DNA of 34,477 nucleotides, from NCBI GenBank assembly GCA_021807595.1, contig JAKBCS010000049.1, positions 1 through 34,477 on the forward strand, given 5' to 3'. Numbering within the stretch: the stretch's first letter is position 1; the number at the start of each line of letters is the position of its first letter. The DNA is from Planctomycetota bacterium (lineage in GTDB: Bacteria; Planctomycetota; Planctomycetia; Gemmatales; Gemmataceae). Shown here piece after piece: positions 25,670 through 34,148 of this stretch. Position numbers and translations under genes: made by a program. The notes beneath the pieces were generated by a model that was given only the letters and a program-made list of their open reading frames with translations, was not told the DNA's origin and searched no databases.

Positions 25670-25704
25670 GACGCGCCGAGGGACTCGATGTTCCGCGGCG
25701 CGTC
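25670..25704 (-). terminator. Hairpin after the DUF4214 surface-protein gene
   Basis: A perfect 9-base inverted repeat, GACGCGCCG (25670-25678) and CGGCGCGTC (25696-25704), surrounds a 17-base loop. It lies about 32 bases past the stop of the minus-strand surface-protein gene, in the place of a terminator. No T-run follows. Confidence 0.4.
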
Positions 25705-25735
25705 CGCGTGTCTCTCGACCCAATTGCCACAATCG

Positions 25736-28069
25736 TTACGCCGTTCCGAACTTGTTGGCGTACTCGCCGGAACCGAGCAACGTCGCCACGATCGCGTCGT
25801 TGTTCATGCTTCCGCCGGTCAAGTCCGAGACGAAGGCGCTGAGGCTGGTCGGATCGGCGGCACGTTGGAGATACGTTTGATAATCTTGTTGCACCATGTC
25901 GGTCATAAACTCCTGAGTACCGATGATGCCCAGGGCCACTTGAGTCGTGCTTTGTCCGCTGGCCAACGCCCCTCCCCAGACGGCCAAACCGGCTGCGTCA
26001 ACGGGGCGATTGAGGAAGTTTTCGTAGAGCGCGTTGAGGAAGCCGGTGTTCGTTCCGCCACCGGTAGTTTGATAGAACTCGGAAGAACCGGCGATGATGG
26101 CATCTACCGTTTGAATGTTCGTGCCCTGAGACATGAGACCGAGGAAATAGTTCAGACTGTTGGAATCGACGGCGCGCCCCAACAGCTTCTGGAAGGCGTT
26201 TTGAATCTCGACGGTGCGATAAGCGCTGGTCTGTTCGATGAGAAAGGCCACCTGAGTGCGCGAGGCGCTGGAGAGTACATTGCTCCAATAGGTAAGCCCA
26301 CTGGGATCGATGGGTCGTCCGAGCAACGCCTCGTACACTTGATTGAGCCAGATTTGATTGGCGTTTCCAGCGACCGCGCTGGTGTTTCCGTTGCTGCTGC
26401 CGAGTCCATTGCTACTGGTGTAGGTAGCGGTAATGGTGTGGCCGCCCGGCGTTAGCGTGGTACTCGTCAGCGTGGCCTGAGCTTGACCGTTGACCACGGA
26501 GACGGCAGCGCTTCCGAGGGTCGTGCCGGTGGTTGTGTCCACGAAAGTCACCGTGCCGGTGGGAACCGTCGTGCCATCGGAGGATGTAATGGTCGCCGTC
26601 AAGGTCACGGACTGGCTCGACGAGGTATTGCTAACGCTGCTGGTCAAGCTGAGGGATGAGGTCGCCGTTTCCGGCGGCGTACCCTGATATGCACCGAGAT
26701 CGAGAACATTGCCGCGTGCCACGCCGCGCTGATCGACCGAGGGCATGTTGGATACCGCCGCTCCGGCACCCAGCGCCGGACTGCCGGCCAATAGCGACAT
26801 CGTCGGCGTCGAACCGCCATTGTTGTACAGCAAGCCGAGTTGCGGATTAGCGGTCAACGGCGTCCCGTTGGTCGTCGCGCCGTCGAGGGTGCTGGTTGCC
26901 ATCACCAAATTGGTGGCGTTCAGGTTGACCGTGGCCGCGCCCGCGGTGCTGCTGTTCTCATCGTTGGTCAGATCGCTGGCGGCAATGGAGTTGGCGAGAA
27001 TACTGTTGGCAAGGTTGACGGTGGCGGGTACGCCCTGTGCCGTCGAGCCGGAAGCGGCGGTCGGTGTGCCGTAACTGAGGTTGTAGACCGCTCCACCCGC
27101 CGTAGCGGCGTTATCGGCGAGGGTACTCGCGATGACATCGACCGTGCCATCGACGTTAAAGACCGCGCCGCCGAAGCCGGACCCGCCGTTGGTCCCGCCT
27201 TGGGCAATGTTGCTGGCCAGCGTACTGTTGATGAGGGTGGTGGTGCCGTACAGATTGAAGATGGCACCGCCCGCGCCGAGTCCGCCGCCTCCGGTGGTAG
27301 TCGTCCCCGCGCCCGCGCCGAAGCCTGCCGTACCGACGGTCCCCGTGCTGCTGCCGCCTCCACCCGCGCCGAATCCTCCCGCGCCGCCGTTGCCGGTGGT
27401 CGATCCCGCGCCGCCGATGCCGAAGTTATTGGTCGGAGCTGTGGCATCGCCAAAGGTTCCGCCGGTGGTCGAGGTGCCGCTGCCGCCGCTGCCTCCCTGA
27501 GCGGCGTTCTGTTCCACCGTCACACCATTCAGCGTCAGATTGCCCTGATTGAAGATCGCGCCACCCGCCCCCAGACCTCCGCCGCCGGTACCACTGTTGC
27601 CACCCTGTGCCAATCCGCCTTCCAACGTCACATTCTCTAAGGTTAGACTGCCAACCGCCTGCCCCGTTAATTGACCGCCCGCAGCGCCGGCCACTTCACT
27701 TCCAGAGACGTAAAAGAGTCGAAAAGGAGTACTCTGCCCCAGCGACGGATCGCGCATCAACACCGCGCCGTTGCCGTCGATGGTAATGTTGCCCGTGATG
27801 GCAGGTAGAGCGTTAGGACCGAAGGTGCTGTTGTTGGCGGCGGTGAAATCATAAGTGCTTTGGGTAAGGTTGATCGTCGTGGCCGCCCCGGAGGCGTTGG
27901 CGGCGGCAATGTCGGCGATCAGGGTGGCCGTATCCCCGGCTGCCACGGTCAGCGTGTTCGCTGCCGCCGTCGGAACCAGTCGATCTTCCAAGGCTTCCAA
28001 AGTCAGTCGCACGCGCGGAGCCGCTTTGCGAGCCGATGCGATGCTTCTTCCTTGCCCAAACAGAGACAT
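25736..28069 (-). CDS. Surface or secreted beta-helix protein with Ig-like and DUF4214 domains
   Basis: ATG 28069 has GGGGAGG 5 bases upstream and gives 777 residues. An upstream ATG at 28297 would add 76 unlikely residues. The N-terminus carries RLTLEALEDRLVPT, a LExLExR-type motif common at the start of planctomycete secreted proteins. A long Gly/Ala/Thr-rich region with repeated GGAIFN units suggests a right-handed beta-helix of the polymorphic-outer-membrane-protein kind. An Ig-like domain (about 470-565) and three or four DUF4214 repeats (YEALLGRPIDPSGLTYW, FQKLLGRAVDSNSLNYF, YENFLNRPVDAAGLAVW) fill the C-terminus. The role is probably adhesion or matrix, but no direct evidence is visible. 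Confidence 0.87.
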   Translation of the reverse strand: MSLFGQGRSIASARKAAPRVRLTLEALEDRLVPTAAANTLTVAAGDTATLIADIAAANASGAATTINLTQSTYDFTAANNSTFGPNALPAITGNITIDGNGAVLMRDPSLGQSTPFRLFYVSGSEVAGAAGGQLTGQAVGSLTLENVTLEGGLAQGGNSGTGGGGLGAGGAIFNQGNLTLNGVTVEQNAAQGGSGGSGTSTTGGTFGDATAPTNNFGIGGAGSTTGNGGAGGFGAGGGGSSTGTVGTAGFGAGAGTTTTGGGGLGAGGAIFNLYGTTTLINSTLASNIAQGGTNGGSGFGGAVFNVDGTVDVIASTLADNAATAGGAVYNLSYGTPTAASGSTAQGVPATVNLANSILANSIAASDLTNDENSSTAGAATVNLNATNLVMATSTLDGATTNGTPLTANPQLGLLYNNGGSTPTMSLLAGSPALGAGAAVSNMPSVDQRGVARGNVLDLGAYQGTPPETATSSLSLTSSVSNTSSSQSVTLTATITSSDGTTVPTGTVTFVDTTTGTTLGSAAVSVVNGQAQATLTSTTLTPGGHTITATYTSSNGLGSSNGNTSAVAGNANQIWLNQVYEALLGRPIDPSGLTYWSNVLSSASRTQVAFLIEQTSAYRTVEIQNAFQKLLGRAVDSNSLNYFLGLMSQGTNIQTVDAIIAGSSEFYQTTGGGTNTGFLNALYENFLNRPVDAAGLAVWGGALASGQSTTQVALGIIGTQEFMTDMVQQDYQTYLQRAADPTSLSAFVSDLTGGSMNNDAIVATLLGSGEYANKFGTA

Positions 28070-28529
28070 GCCAACCTCCCCGCCACCTGGCGCGGTCGTG
28101 GTAAAGCCAATAAAAGCGATGAAATGGGCTGCCGCCGCAATTCGTGATGGGTGTTCGGTAAGTTGGAAGCGGCCGACGCGCTCACCACGGAATGAATTCG
28201 GTTCTTGAACGGATCTGGCTTGAATCAACTTCTCGACGAGGCCGACAAACGGGTTATGAGGACCGGGGAAGATGCGACGGCTAGGCGAAGTCGCCAAACG
28301 AGACGGAGGGCTGGATCGTCTAAGAAAGGATGTTCTCGATCTGTTGTTTGCCCTACCGCCCGCCCCCTGCTCGGCGAACGGTCAGCATAGCTGCCGGGTG
28401 AGGTATCTGCGCTGTCGGGTAAAGTCGCCTTCTTAGCCCGGCATCTAACGCCGCCGGTTCGCCGAGCGGGTGCCAAATCTGATACGCTAGGGGCTGGGAT
28501 GAGTCGGTGTGCTGAGGAGTTGGATCATC
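28070..28529. other. 460-base divergent intergenic region
   Basis: This region separates the surface-protein gene (-) from the cytochrome/WD40 gene (+) and must carry both promoters. Its right half holds the nested inverted repeats described at 28369-28467. The rest has only short frames without convincing coding signs. Confidence 0.5.
28369..28467 (+). ncRNA. Nested hairpin, candidate leader RNA of the cytochrome/WD40 gene
   Basis: An outer 11-base stem (GCTCGGCGAAC at 28369-28379, GTTCGCCGAGC at 28457-28467) encloses an inner 7-base stem, TGCCGGG (28392-28398) with CCCGGCA (28437-28443). The second arm can instead pair with TGTCGGG at 28413-28419, so two exclusive folds are possible. It ends about 60 bases before the ATG. 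It may be a regulatory leader, a terminator or a degraded repeat. Confidence 0.35.
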
Positions 28530-31151
28530 ATGCGGCACAATAAACTATGCGTTTGGGCTTTTATTGCAATGCTCGTTCTGTCGGCGAACGCTGGCCGCTC
28601 GTGTGCCGAGGCGAAACCGGCGGAACTGCCTCAGAAGGCTGAGGCCATTCTGAAAGCGAATTGTCACCGCTGCCACGGCCAGGAGGGGGCCGTGGAGGGC
28701 GGGCTAAATTACATCCTCGACCGCGACAAGCTCGTTTCCCGCAAGAAAGTATTGCCCGGACACGCGGAGCAATCGCCGCTCTTCAAACGCATCGCCGCCG
28801 GCAAGATGCCGCCGCCCGGCGAACATCCTCGCCCCAGCGCCGCCGACGTGCTGGTTCTCAAACAATGGATCGACGCCGGAGCCGCTTCGACGCGGCCGGC
28901 GAGCAAGCGCCCCCTCGTCACCGAAGCCGACGTGCAGGAACTGATCCTGGCCGACCTCGACCGGCGCGACCGGCGCGCGCGCCGTTTCACGCGCTATTTC
29001 AGTCTCGCGCCGTTGGCCAACGCCGGAGCGGGCGACGATGAGTTGGCCACCTATCGGCGCGCCTTGGGCAAGCTGCTCAACGGCCTCTCGTGGCATCCGC
29101 GCATCACGCTGCCTACCGCCCTGGACGCCTCCGGTCTGCTCTTGCGCATCGACCTGCGCGATTATCAATGGGATGCGAACTTGTGGAATCGCCTTCTCGC
29201 CGACTATCCCTACGGCGTCGTCCTCGATTCGGCGGCGGCGCGCGCGGTCCTCGTGTCCACCGCCACGCGCATGCCGTGCGTCCGCGCCGATTGGTTTGTC
29301 GCCAACGCCTCGCGCGCTCCGCTCTATTACGATCTCTTGCAGCTGCCGACCAACGCCGCCGAGCTGGAACGGCAACTGCGCGTCGATGTCGCCCAAGACG
29401 TTCTCCAAGAGCGCACGGCCCGCGCGGGTTTTAACGGCTCTGGTATATCCAAAAACAATCGCATCCTCGAACGCCACGACGCCCAGACCGGCGTCTATTG
29501 GCGAACCTACGACTTCGACGCCGTGCCGCAGAATCTGCTCGAACGCGACACGCTCCTGCCGGATCGACGCAACATCTTCGCCTATCCGCTCGGCCCCGGC
29601 TTCGGCGACGCCGGTTTCCAGCACGCCGCCGGCGAGATCATTTTCAGTCTGCCCAACGGTCTGCACGGCTACATGCTGGTCAACGCCAACAACGTCCGCC
29701 AAGAGAAAGGCCCCACGACCATCGTCAGCGATCCCAAACGCCCCGATCGCGCCGTCGAAGCCGGCATCTCGTGCATGGCCTGCCACGCCCGCGGCATCAA
29801 CTTCAAAGACGATCAGATCCGCGCGCATGCGGCCAAGAATCGCAAGGCCTTTAGCCGTAGGGACGCCGACGCGATTCGGGCGCTGTATATTCCTGTCGAA
29901 AAAATGCGATCTTTAATGGAGGAAGACGCCGAGCGCTTCCGCAAAGCCGTCGAGAAGACCGGCAATCGCGTCGAAGGCGCGGAAGTGGTGATGAGCATGA
30001 CGCTGCGCTACGAAGCGGATGTCGATCTGCCTTCGTTGGCCGCCGAGCTTGGGTTGAAGCCGGAGAGCCTGGCGGAGCGTGCGGCGGCCTCGGAGAATCT
30101 GGCGCGCAATCTCGGCGCATTAAAAGTGGCCGGCGGGACGGTGGCGCGGCAGGTGATTGTGCAAGCGTTCGCCGATCTGCTGCGCGAGCTGCGGCTGGGA
30201 ACGCCTTTCCAGGCCGGCGCGGTCGGACAGATTCTGCCGGACAACACCGGCGAAGTCGATCCGCTCGAGGCGCAGAGCTTCCCCGCCAACGCCGCCGCCG
30301 TCTCTCCCGACGGGCGATTGGCCGCCTTCGCCAGCGCCGACAAGACGGTGAGGCTCTGGGACGTGGAGAGCAACCGCGAAGTACGCCGCTGTATCGGTCA
30401 CACCGCCTCGCTGTGGTGCGTCGCCTTCTCGCCCGACGGTAAGCGTCTCCTCTCCGGCGGCAAGGATGCGACGCTACGCCTGTGGGATACGGCCACGGGA
30501 CGAGAATTACGCAAATTCGAGGGGCACGACGATCTCGTCTCGTGTCTCGCCTTTGCCCCGGACGGCAAACGCGCCCTTTCCGGCGGCTTCGACGGCGAAG
30601 TACATTTATGGGATCTGGAACGCGGCAATTTGCTCGACGACTTCCATTTCGGCGCAGCCGTCAAGCACGTTCACGGCGTCGCCTTCGCCCCGGACGGCCA
30701 GCGCGTGCTCGTCTGCGCCGATCGTTCGCTCTTCGTCCTCGACGCCGACAGCGGCAAGGTCCTGCACGAGCTGCGCGGCCACACGCAATCGGTCGTCTGC
30801 GCCGTGTTCTCGCGCGACGGCAAATCGATCCTCTCCGCCGGCGACGACGCGACGCTCCGTCTGTGGGAAGCCGACAGCGGCAAACTCGTTCGCTCCTTCA
30901 CGGGGCACGAAAGCGGCGTCCGCTTCGTCGTCCTCCGCGACGACGGCCGTTACGCGCTGTCCGGCGGCAGCGACGCCTCGCTGCGCCTCTGGGATGTATC
31001 GAGCGGCAAGGAAATCAAATCGTTCCGCAAGCACGCGCAACCCCTCGTCGCCGCGGCCTTCGTGGACAACGGCCGAGCGACCCTCTCCGTCAGCCGCGAC
31101 GGCGTGGTGCATCTGTGGTCGATTGCGAAACTGATTTCTCGTTCCAAATAA
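28530..31151 (+). CDS. Secreted c-type cytochrome fused to a seven-bladed WD40 propeller
   Basis: ATG 28530 follows GAGGAG by 10 bases and gives 873 residues. A signal peptide (LCVWAFIAMLVLSANAG) precedes a planctomycete-type cytochrome region with haem motif CHRCH (45-49). A second CxxCH, CMACH, lies at 415-419. The part between, about 130-560, is unrecognised. From about 583 to the end seven WD40 repeats (GHTASLWCVAFSPDGKRLL, GHDDLVSCLAFAPDGKRAL, and so on, with LWD endings) make a full propeller. Haem attachment implies export, so the protein probably acts outside the cytoplasm as a redox protein or scaffold. Partners are unknown. Confidence 0.88.
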   Translation: MRHNKLCVWAFIAMLVLSANAGRSCAEAKPAELPQKAEAILKANCHRCHGQEGAVEGGLNYILDRDKLVSRKKVLPGHAEQSPLFKRIAAGKMPPPGEHPRPSAADVLVLKQWIDAGAASTRPASKRPLVTEADVQELILADLDRRDRRARRFTRYFSLAPLANAGAGDDELATYRRALGKLLNGLSWHPRITLPTALDASGLLLRIDLRDYQWDANLWNRLLADYPYGVVLDSAAARAVLVSTATRMPCVRADWFVANASRAPLYYDLLQLPTNAAELERQLRVDVAQDVLQERTARAGFNGSGISKNNRILERHDAQTGVYWRTYDFDAVPQNLLERDTLLPDRRNIFAYPLGPGFGDAGFQHAAGEIIFSLPNGLHGYMLVNANNVRQEKGPTTIVSDPKRPDRAVEAGISCMACHARGINFKDDQIRAHAAKNRKAFSRRDADAIRALYIPVEKMRSLMEEDAERFRKAVEKTGNRVEGAEVVMSMTLRYEADVDLPSLAAELGLKPESLAERAAASENLARNLGALKVAGGTVARQVIVQAFADLLRELRLGTPFQAGAVGQILPDNTGEVDPLEAQSFPANAAAVSPDGRLAAFASADKTVRLWDVESNREVRRCIGHTASLWCVAFSPDGKRLLSGGKDATLRLWDTATGRELRKFEGHDDLVSCLAFAPDGKRALSGGFDGEVHLWDLERGNLLDDFHFGAAVKHVHGVAFAPDGQRVLVCADRSLFVLDADSGKVLHELRGHTQSVVCAVFSRDGKSILSAGDDATLRLWEADSGKLVRSFTGHESGVRFVVLRDDGRYALSGGSDASLRLWDVSSGKEIKSFRKHAQPLVAAAFVDNGRATLSVSRDGVVHLWSIAKLISRSK

Positions 31152-31163
31152 GCTCAACATCTA

Positions 31164-31189
31164 CCGCAAGCAACGTGCGGCGTTAGAAT
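31164..31189 (+). promoter_or_regulatory. Predicted promoter/operator of the toxin-antitoxin pair
   Basis: A small palindrome CCGCA-N7-TGCGG (31164-31180) lies just before TAGAAT (31184-31189), a -10-like hexamer ending only 6 bases before the antitoxin ATG. No Shine-Dalgarno site is present, so the mRNA may be nearly leaderless. The palindrome could be the antitoxin's own operator. Confidence 0.35.
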
Positions 31190-31195
31190 AATCGT

Positions 31196-31435
31196 ATGAG
31201 TACCATTACAGTACAAGACCTTCAGCGCGACCTCGTTACATTCCTCCGCCGCGTTGAGGCGGGAGAATCTTTTTTAGTCGTCGGCGACGAGCATCCCCTC
31301 GCGGAAGTTCGCCCTGTAGCCGCACCCCTCGCACAACGGCGTCCCTTCGGCCTCTGCGCCGGGCAGTTCACTGTGCCCGCGGATTTCAACCACCCTCTGC
31401 CGGGCGAAATTCTCAAGGAGTTCGAAGGGACGTGA
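31196..31435 (+). CDS. Phd/YefM-like antitoxin
   Basis: The 79-residue protein begins MSTITVQDLQRDLVTFLRRV, followed by EAGESFLVVGDEHPLAEVRPV, the pattern of the Phd/YefM DNA-binding N-terminal domain. The rest (from about residue 45) would wrap and inhibit the toxin. Its stop TGA overlaps the GTG start of the PIN-domain gene, so the two are translationally coupled, as is usual for type II toxin-antitoxin pairs. Antitoxins of this class repress their own promoter. Confidence 0.87.
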   Translation: MSTITVQDLQRDLVTFLRRVEAGESFLVVGDEHPLAEVRPVAAPLAQRRPFGLCAGQFTVPADFNHPLPGEILKEFEGT

Positions 31436-31824
31436 AACTTTTACTCGATACCCACGTCTTTCTTTGGTACATCAGCGCCGACCAGCAGTTGCCCATTGCT
31501 TTTCGGGATGCGATTCGCGACCCCGCCAACGAGGTGTACTTAAGTGTCGCCTCGGTATGGGAAGCGGTCATCAAATACGCTTTGGGCAAGCTTCCCCTAC
31601 CGGAAACTCCGGCGGTCTATCTACCCCAGCAGCGCGAGGCGCATCGCATAATGACCCTGCCTATCGAGGAGTCCGCATTGACGCATCTCGCCGCCCTGGC
31701 ACCGTTACATCGCGACCCCTTCGACCGCATCTTGATCGCGCAATCGCTCCAACATCGCCTAACGCTCGTTACGATGGACGATGCGATACGAGCGTACTCC
31801 ATCGCGCTCCTGCCGGCACAATAG
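31432..31824 (+). CDS. PIN-domain toxin (VapC-like ribonuclease)
   Basis: From the GTG at 31432 the protein is 130 residues, normal for a PIN toxin. The start is the only one that fits MKLLLDTHVFLW, the family N-terminus. The acidic metal-binding residues are present: Asp6, Glu44 (SVWEAVIKYALGKL), Asp95 and Asp98 in DPFDRILIAQS, and Asp116 near LVTMDD. VapC-type toxins cut RNA, often tRNA or rRNA. The exact target cannot be read from sequence. It overlaps the antitoxin gene by 4 bases. Confidence 0.92.
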   Translation: MKLLLDTHVFLWYISADQQLPIAFRDAIRDPANEVYLSVASVWEAVIKYALGKLPLPETPAVYLPQQREAHRIMTLPIEESALTHLAALAPLHRDPFDRILIAQSLQHRLTLVTMDDAIRAYSIALLPAQ

Positions 31825-31899
31825 ACGGCCTTCCTCTCCCAATCACGAGCGGGTGTTTTTCTCCCCCCGCTTGCTCTCGCGGATTGTCTTTCGTTGTCC

Positions 31900-32682
31900 T
31901 CATAGATGCCATTGCCAGTCGTTCATTTGCTCCAAAACGGGAGCTTGCGTGAGGTCGAATTGCAGCGGCGTCACGGTAATCCAGCCCTCGGCGAGGGCGG
32001 TTACGTCGGTGTCGGGATGGGGATCGGGACAAAGGAGATCGGGTTTAGACCAGAAATAGACCCGGCCGCGCGGGTCGGTGCGGCGGTCGAACGCCTCGAC
32101 ATAGGGGGCGACGTTTTGCGGCACCGTGCGAATGCCGCGCAGGGGGCCGCGCTCCGGGCTGGGAATGTTGACGTTGAACAGGCTGCCCGTTTTCGGTTTT
32201 CGCGCCAGAATCTGTTCGACGACCCGCCGCGCCAAGTCCGCGCCGCGCTGGAAATCGAGCGGTTTCAGTTTGGTATACTCTTGCGAGCAAGCGATACTGG
32301 TGACGCGGAAGAACGCCCCCTCGATGGCGGCGGCGACAGTGCCGGAATACAGCACGTTAATGCCGGCATTGGAGCCGGCGTTCAGGCCGCTGACGATCAG
32401 GTCCGGCGGCTCCGGCAGCAACTCGCGCAGCGCCAGTTTGACGCAATCGGCGGGCCGGCCTTCCACCGCCCAGCCCAATATCTGCCGATTCTCGTCGGAC
32501 ACCTCTTGTACGACTAAAGGAGTCGTCAATGTCACCGAATGCCCCACGGCGCTCTGCTCGGTCGCTGGGGCGACGACGATCACCTCGCCGAGTTTGCATA
32601 ACTCCGGCCGCAGCGCTCGCAAGCCGGGAGCGTAAATACCGTCGTCGTTCGTCAACAAAATGCGCACGCGGACCCCTTTCAT
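31900..32682 (-). CDS. surE: 5'/3'-nucleotidase SurE
   Basis: The 260-residue protein has the SurE signature at its start (ILLTNDDGIYAPG, with the metal-ligand Asp pair), then APATEQSAVGHSVTL, VEGRPADCVKLAL and the GLNAGSNAG motif in the middle. SurE is a metal-dependent phosphatase that removes phosphate from nucleoside monophosphates and polyphosphate, acting in stationary-phase survival. Its start ATG at 32682 overlaps the stop of uvrC as ATGA, so the two are probably translated together. No truncation is seen. Confidence 0.95.
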   Translation of the reverse strand: MKGVRVRILLTNDDGIYAPGLRALRPELCKLGEVIVVAPATEQSAVGHSVTLTTPLVVQEVSDENRQILGWAVEGRPADCVKLALRELLPEPPDLIVSGLNAGSNAGINVLYSGTVAAAIEGAFFRVTSIACSQEYTKLKPLDFQRGADLARRVVEQILARKPKTGSLFNVNIPSPERGPLRGIRTVPQNVAPYVEAFDRRTDPRGRVYFWSKPDLLCPDPHPDTDVTALAEGWITVTPLQFDLTQAPVLEQMNDWQWHL

Positions 32683-34037
32683 TCTTCGAGTTTCTTACGT
32701 CGCAACAGATGATGATAGTGTTGGGCGAAGCGATGGGCTTCGTCGCGGACGTATTGGCATAGTCGCAGAGCCGCCGAGTGCCGGCTCAAACGCAACGGCT
32801 CCGTCTCGCCGGGGCGATAGATCTCTTCCTCGCGCTTGGCCAACGAGATCAAGCACGGCGGTTCGACGCCCAACACGGCGAAGGCGTCCAGCGCCGCATT
32901 GAGTTGCCCCTTGCCGCCGTCGATCAGCAAAATATCGGGAAAAAACTGCTCTTCCGTGGGACCGGAGTCTCGCCGGTCTTTTCTCCGAATCGTCGAGCCG
33001 GCTTTGCGAAAACGCCGCGTCACCACTTCGCGGATCGAGGCGAAATCATCGACCCCTTCCACCGAATTGATGCGGAAGCGCCGATAGCCCGGTTTGAATG
33101 GCAAGCCGTCGATAAAGCTGACCAGCGAGGCCACCGTTTCGCTGCCGCCCAGGTGCGCGATGTCCACCCCTTCGATCGTGCGCGGCGTACTCGACAACCC
33201 CAGCACTTTGCGCAGTCCGGCCAAGCCTTTTTTCGGATCGATGGGAAACACTTCCGGCTGAGCGTCGCGTTCCACGTCGCCGCGCTGGCCGAGGCTTTGC
33301 AGCGCCGCGATGTCGTCGCGCAGCCGCGCCGCTCTTTCAAACAGCAGCGCCTTGCTCGCCGCCTCCATCTCGCGCTCCATCTCGCGCAGCAGACGCGATT
33401 TCTTTCCTTCGAGAACCAGTCGCAGCGAGCGAATCTGTTTGCGATATTCCTCTTTGGTAACTCGCAAATTGCACGGGGCGGTGCATTGGCGGATGCTGTG
33501 CAGCAGGCACGGGCGAAACCAGCGCCAACGCGGATCTTCGCCGTCAATTTCCAACGAGCAAGTGCGGAACTGAAAGATGCGCTGCAAAACGCGGATGGCG
33601 TGTCGCAGCGTGCGCGCACTGGTGAACGGGCCGTACAGCCGCACGCCGCGGCGGCGCGGACGACGGGTGAACTCGACGCGCGGGTAATCTTCGCGCATGC
33701 GAATCTGCAAATAGGGAAAGGTCTTGTCGTCTTTCAATTCGACGTTAAAGCGAGGCTGGATGTCTTTGACCAGCCTCGCTTCCAGCAGCAGAGCATCCAC
33801 TTCGCTCTCGGCGGGCACATAGTCGATATCTGCGATCAGCGGCACCAGATCGGCAGTGCGTAGATCTTCGGCGGCGGCCTTGGTGAAATAGTGGCCGGCG
33901 CGGTTGCGTAAATTCTTGGCCTTGCCGACGTACAAAACCAGTCCTTGCGCATCCTTCATAATGTAGACGCCGGGCGCGGCCGGAAACTGCTTCACTTTCT
34001 CCGCGGGCGACAAGGCCGACGAATCGTTGGCAGACAT
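32679..34037 (-). CDS. uvrC: Excinuclease subunit UvrC, lacking the C-terminal helix-hairpin-helix domain
   Basis: From ATG 34037 (AGGAGGAG about 4 bases upstream) the protein is 452 residues, against about 600 for standard UvrC. The GIY-YIG nuclease domain (FPAAPGVYIMKD, LYVGKAKNLRNR), the cysteine cluster CLLHSIRQCTAPC, the UVR motif and the RNase H-like second nuclease domain are all present. The latter has VDIAHLGG, LLIDGGKGQL and RDEAHRF, which contain its catalytic Asp and His. The protein stops at HHLLRRKKLEE, where the tandem helix-hairpin-helix part would begin. It is either a natural short form or has lost its end. It makes the dual incision in nucleotide-excision repair together with UvrAB. 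Confidence 0.9.
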   Translation of the reverse strand: MSANDSSALSPAEKVKQFPAAPGVYIMKDAQGLVLYVGKAKNLRNRAGHYFTKAAAEDLRTADLVPLIADIDYVPAESEVDALLLEARLVKDIQPRFNVELKDDKTFPYLQIRMREDYPRVEFTRRPRRRGVRLYGPFTSARTLRHAIRVLQRIFQFRTCSLEIDGEDPRWRWFRPCLLHSIRQCTAPCNLRVTKEEYRKQIRSLRLVLEGKKSRLLREMEREMEAASKALLFERAARLRDDIAALQSLGQRGDVERDAQPEVFPIDPKKGLAGLRKVLGLSSTPRTIEGVDIAHLGGSETVASLVSFIDGLPFKPGYRRFRINSVEGVDDFASIREVVTRRFRKAGSTIRRKDRRDSGPTEEQFFPDILLIDGGKGQLNAALDAFAVLGVEPPCLISLAKREEEIYRPGETEPLRLSRHSAALRLCQYVRDEAHRFAQHYHHLLRRKKLEE

Positions 34038-34148
34038 GCTCTCCTCCTGACCGCGAGACACCACGCGCTTCGCCCTCCAACGCAAAGCCTCTTCTCCCAT
34101 TTTATGCAAAGATGATCCGCGCCGCTTCGAGGCCGAACGAACGTGGTC

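Noticed and set aside
27150-27620. Repeated GC-rich units that look CRISPR-like at a glance
   Set aside because: They encode Gly-rich GGAIFN-type repeats of the beta-helix protein and have no fixed repeat/spacer lengths.
28704-29828. Minus-strand frame of 374 codons
   Set aside because: It is antisense to the cytochrome/WD40 gene.
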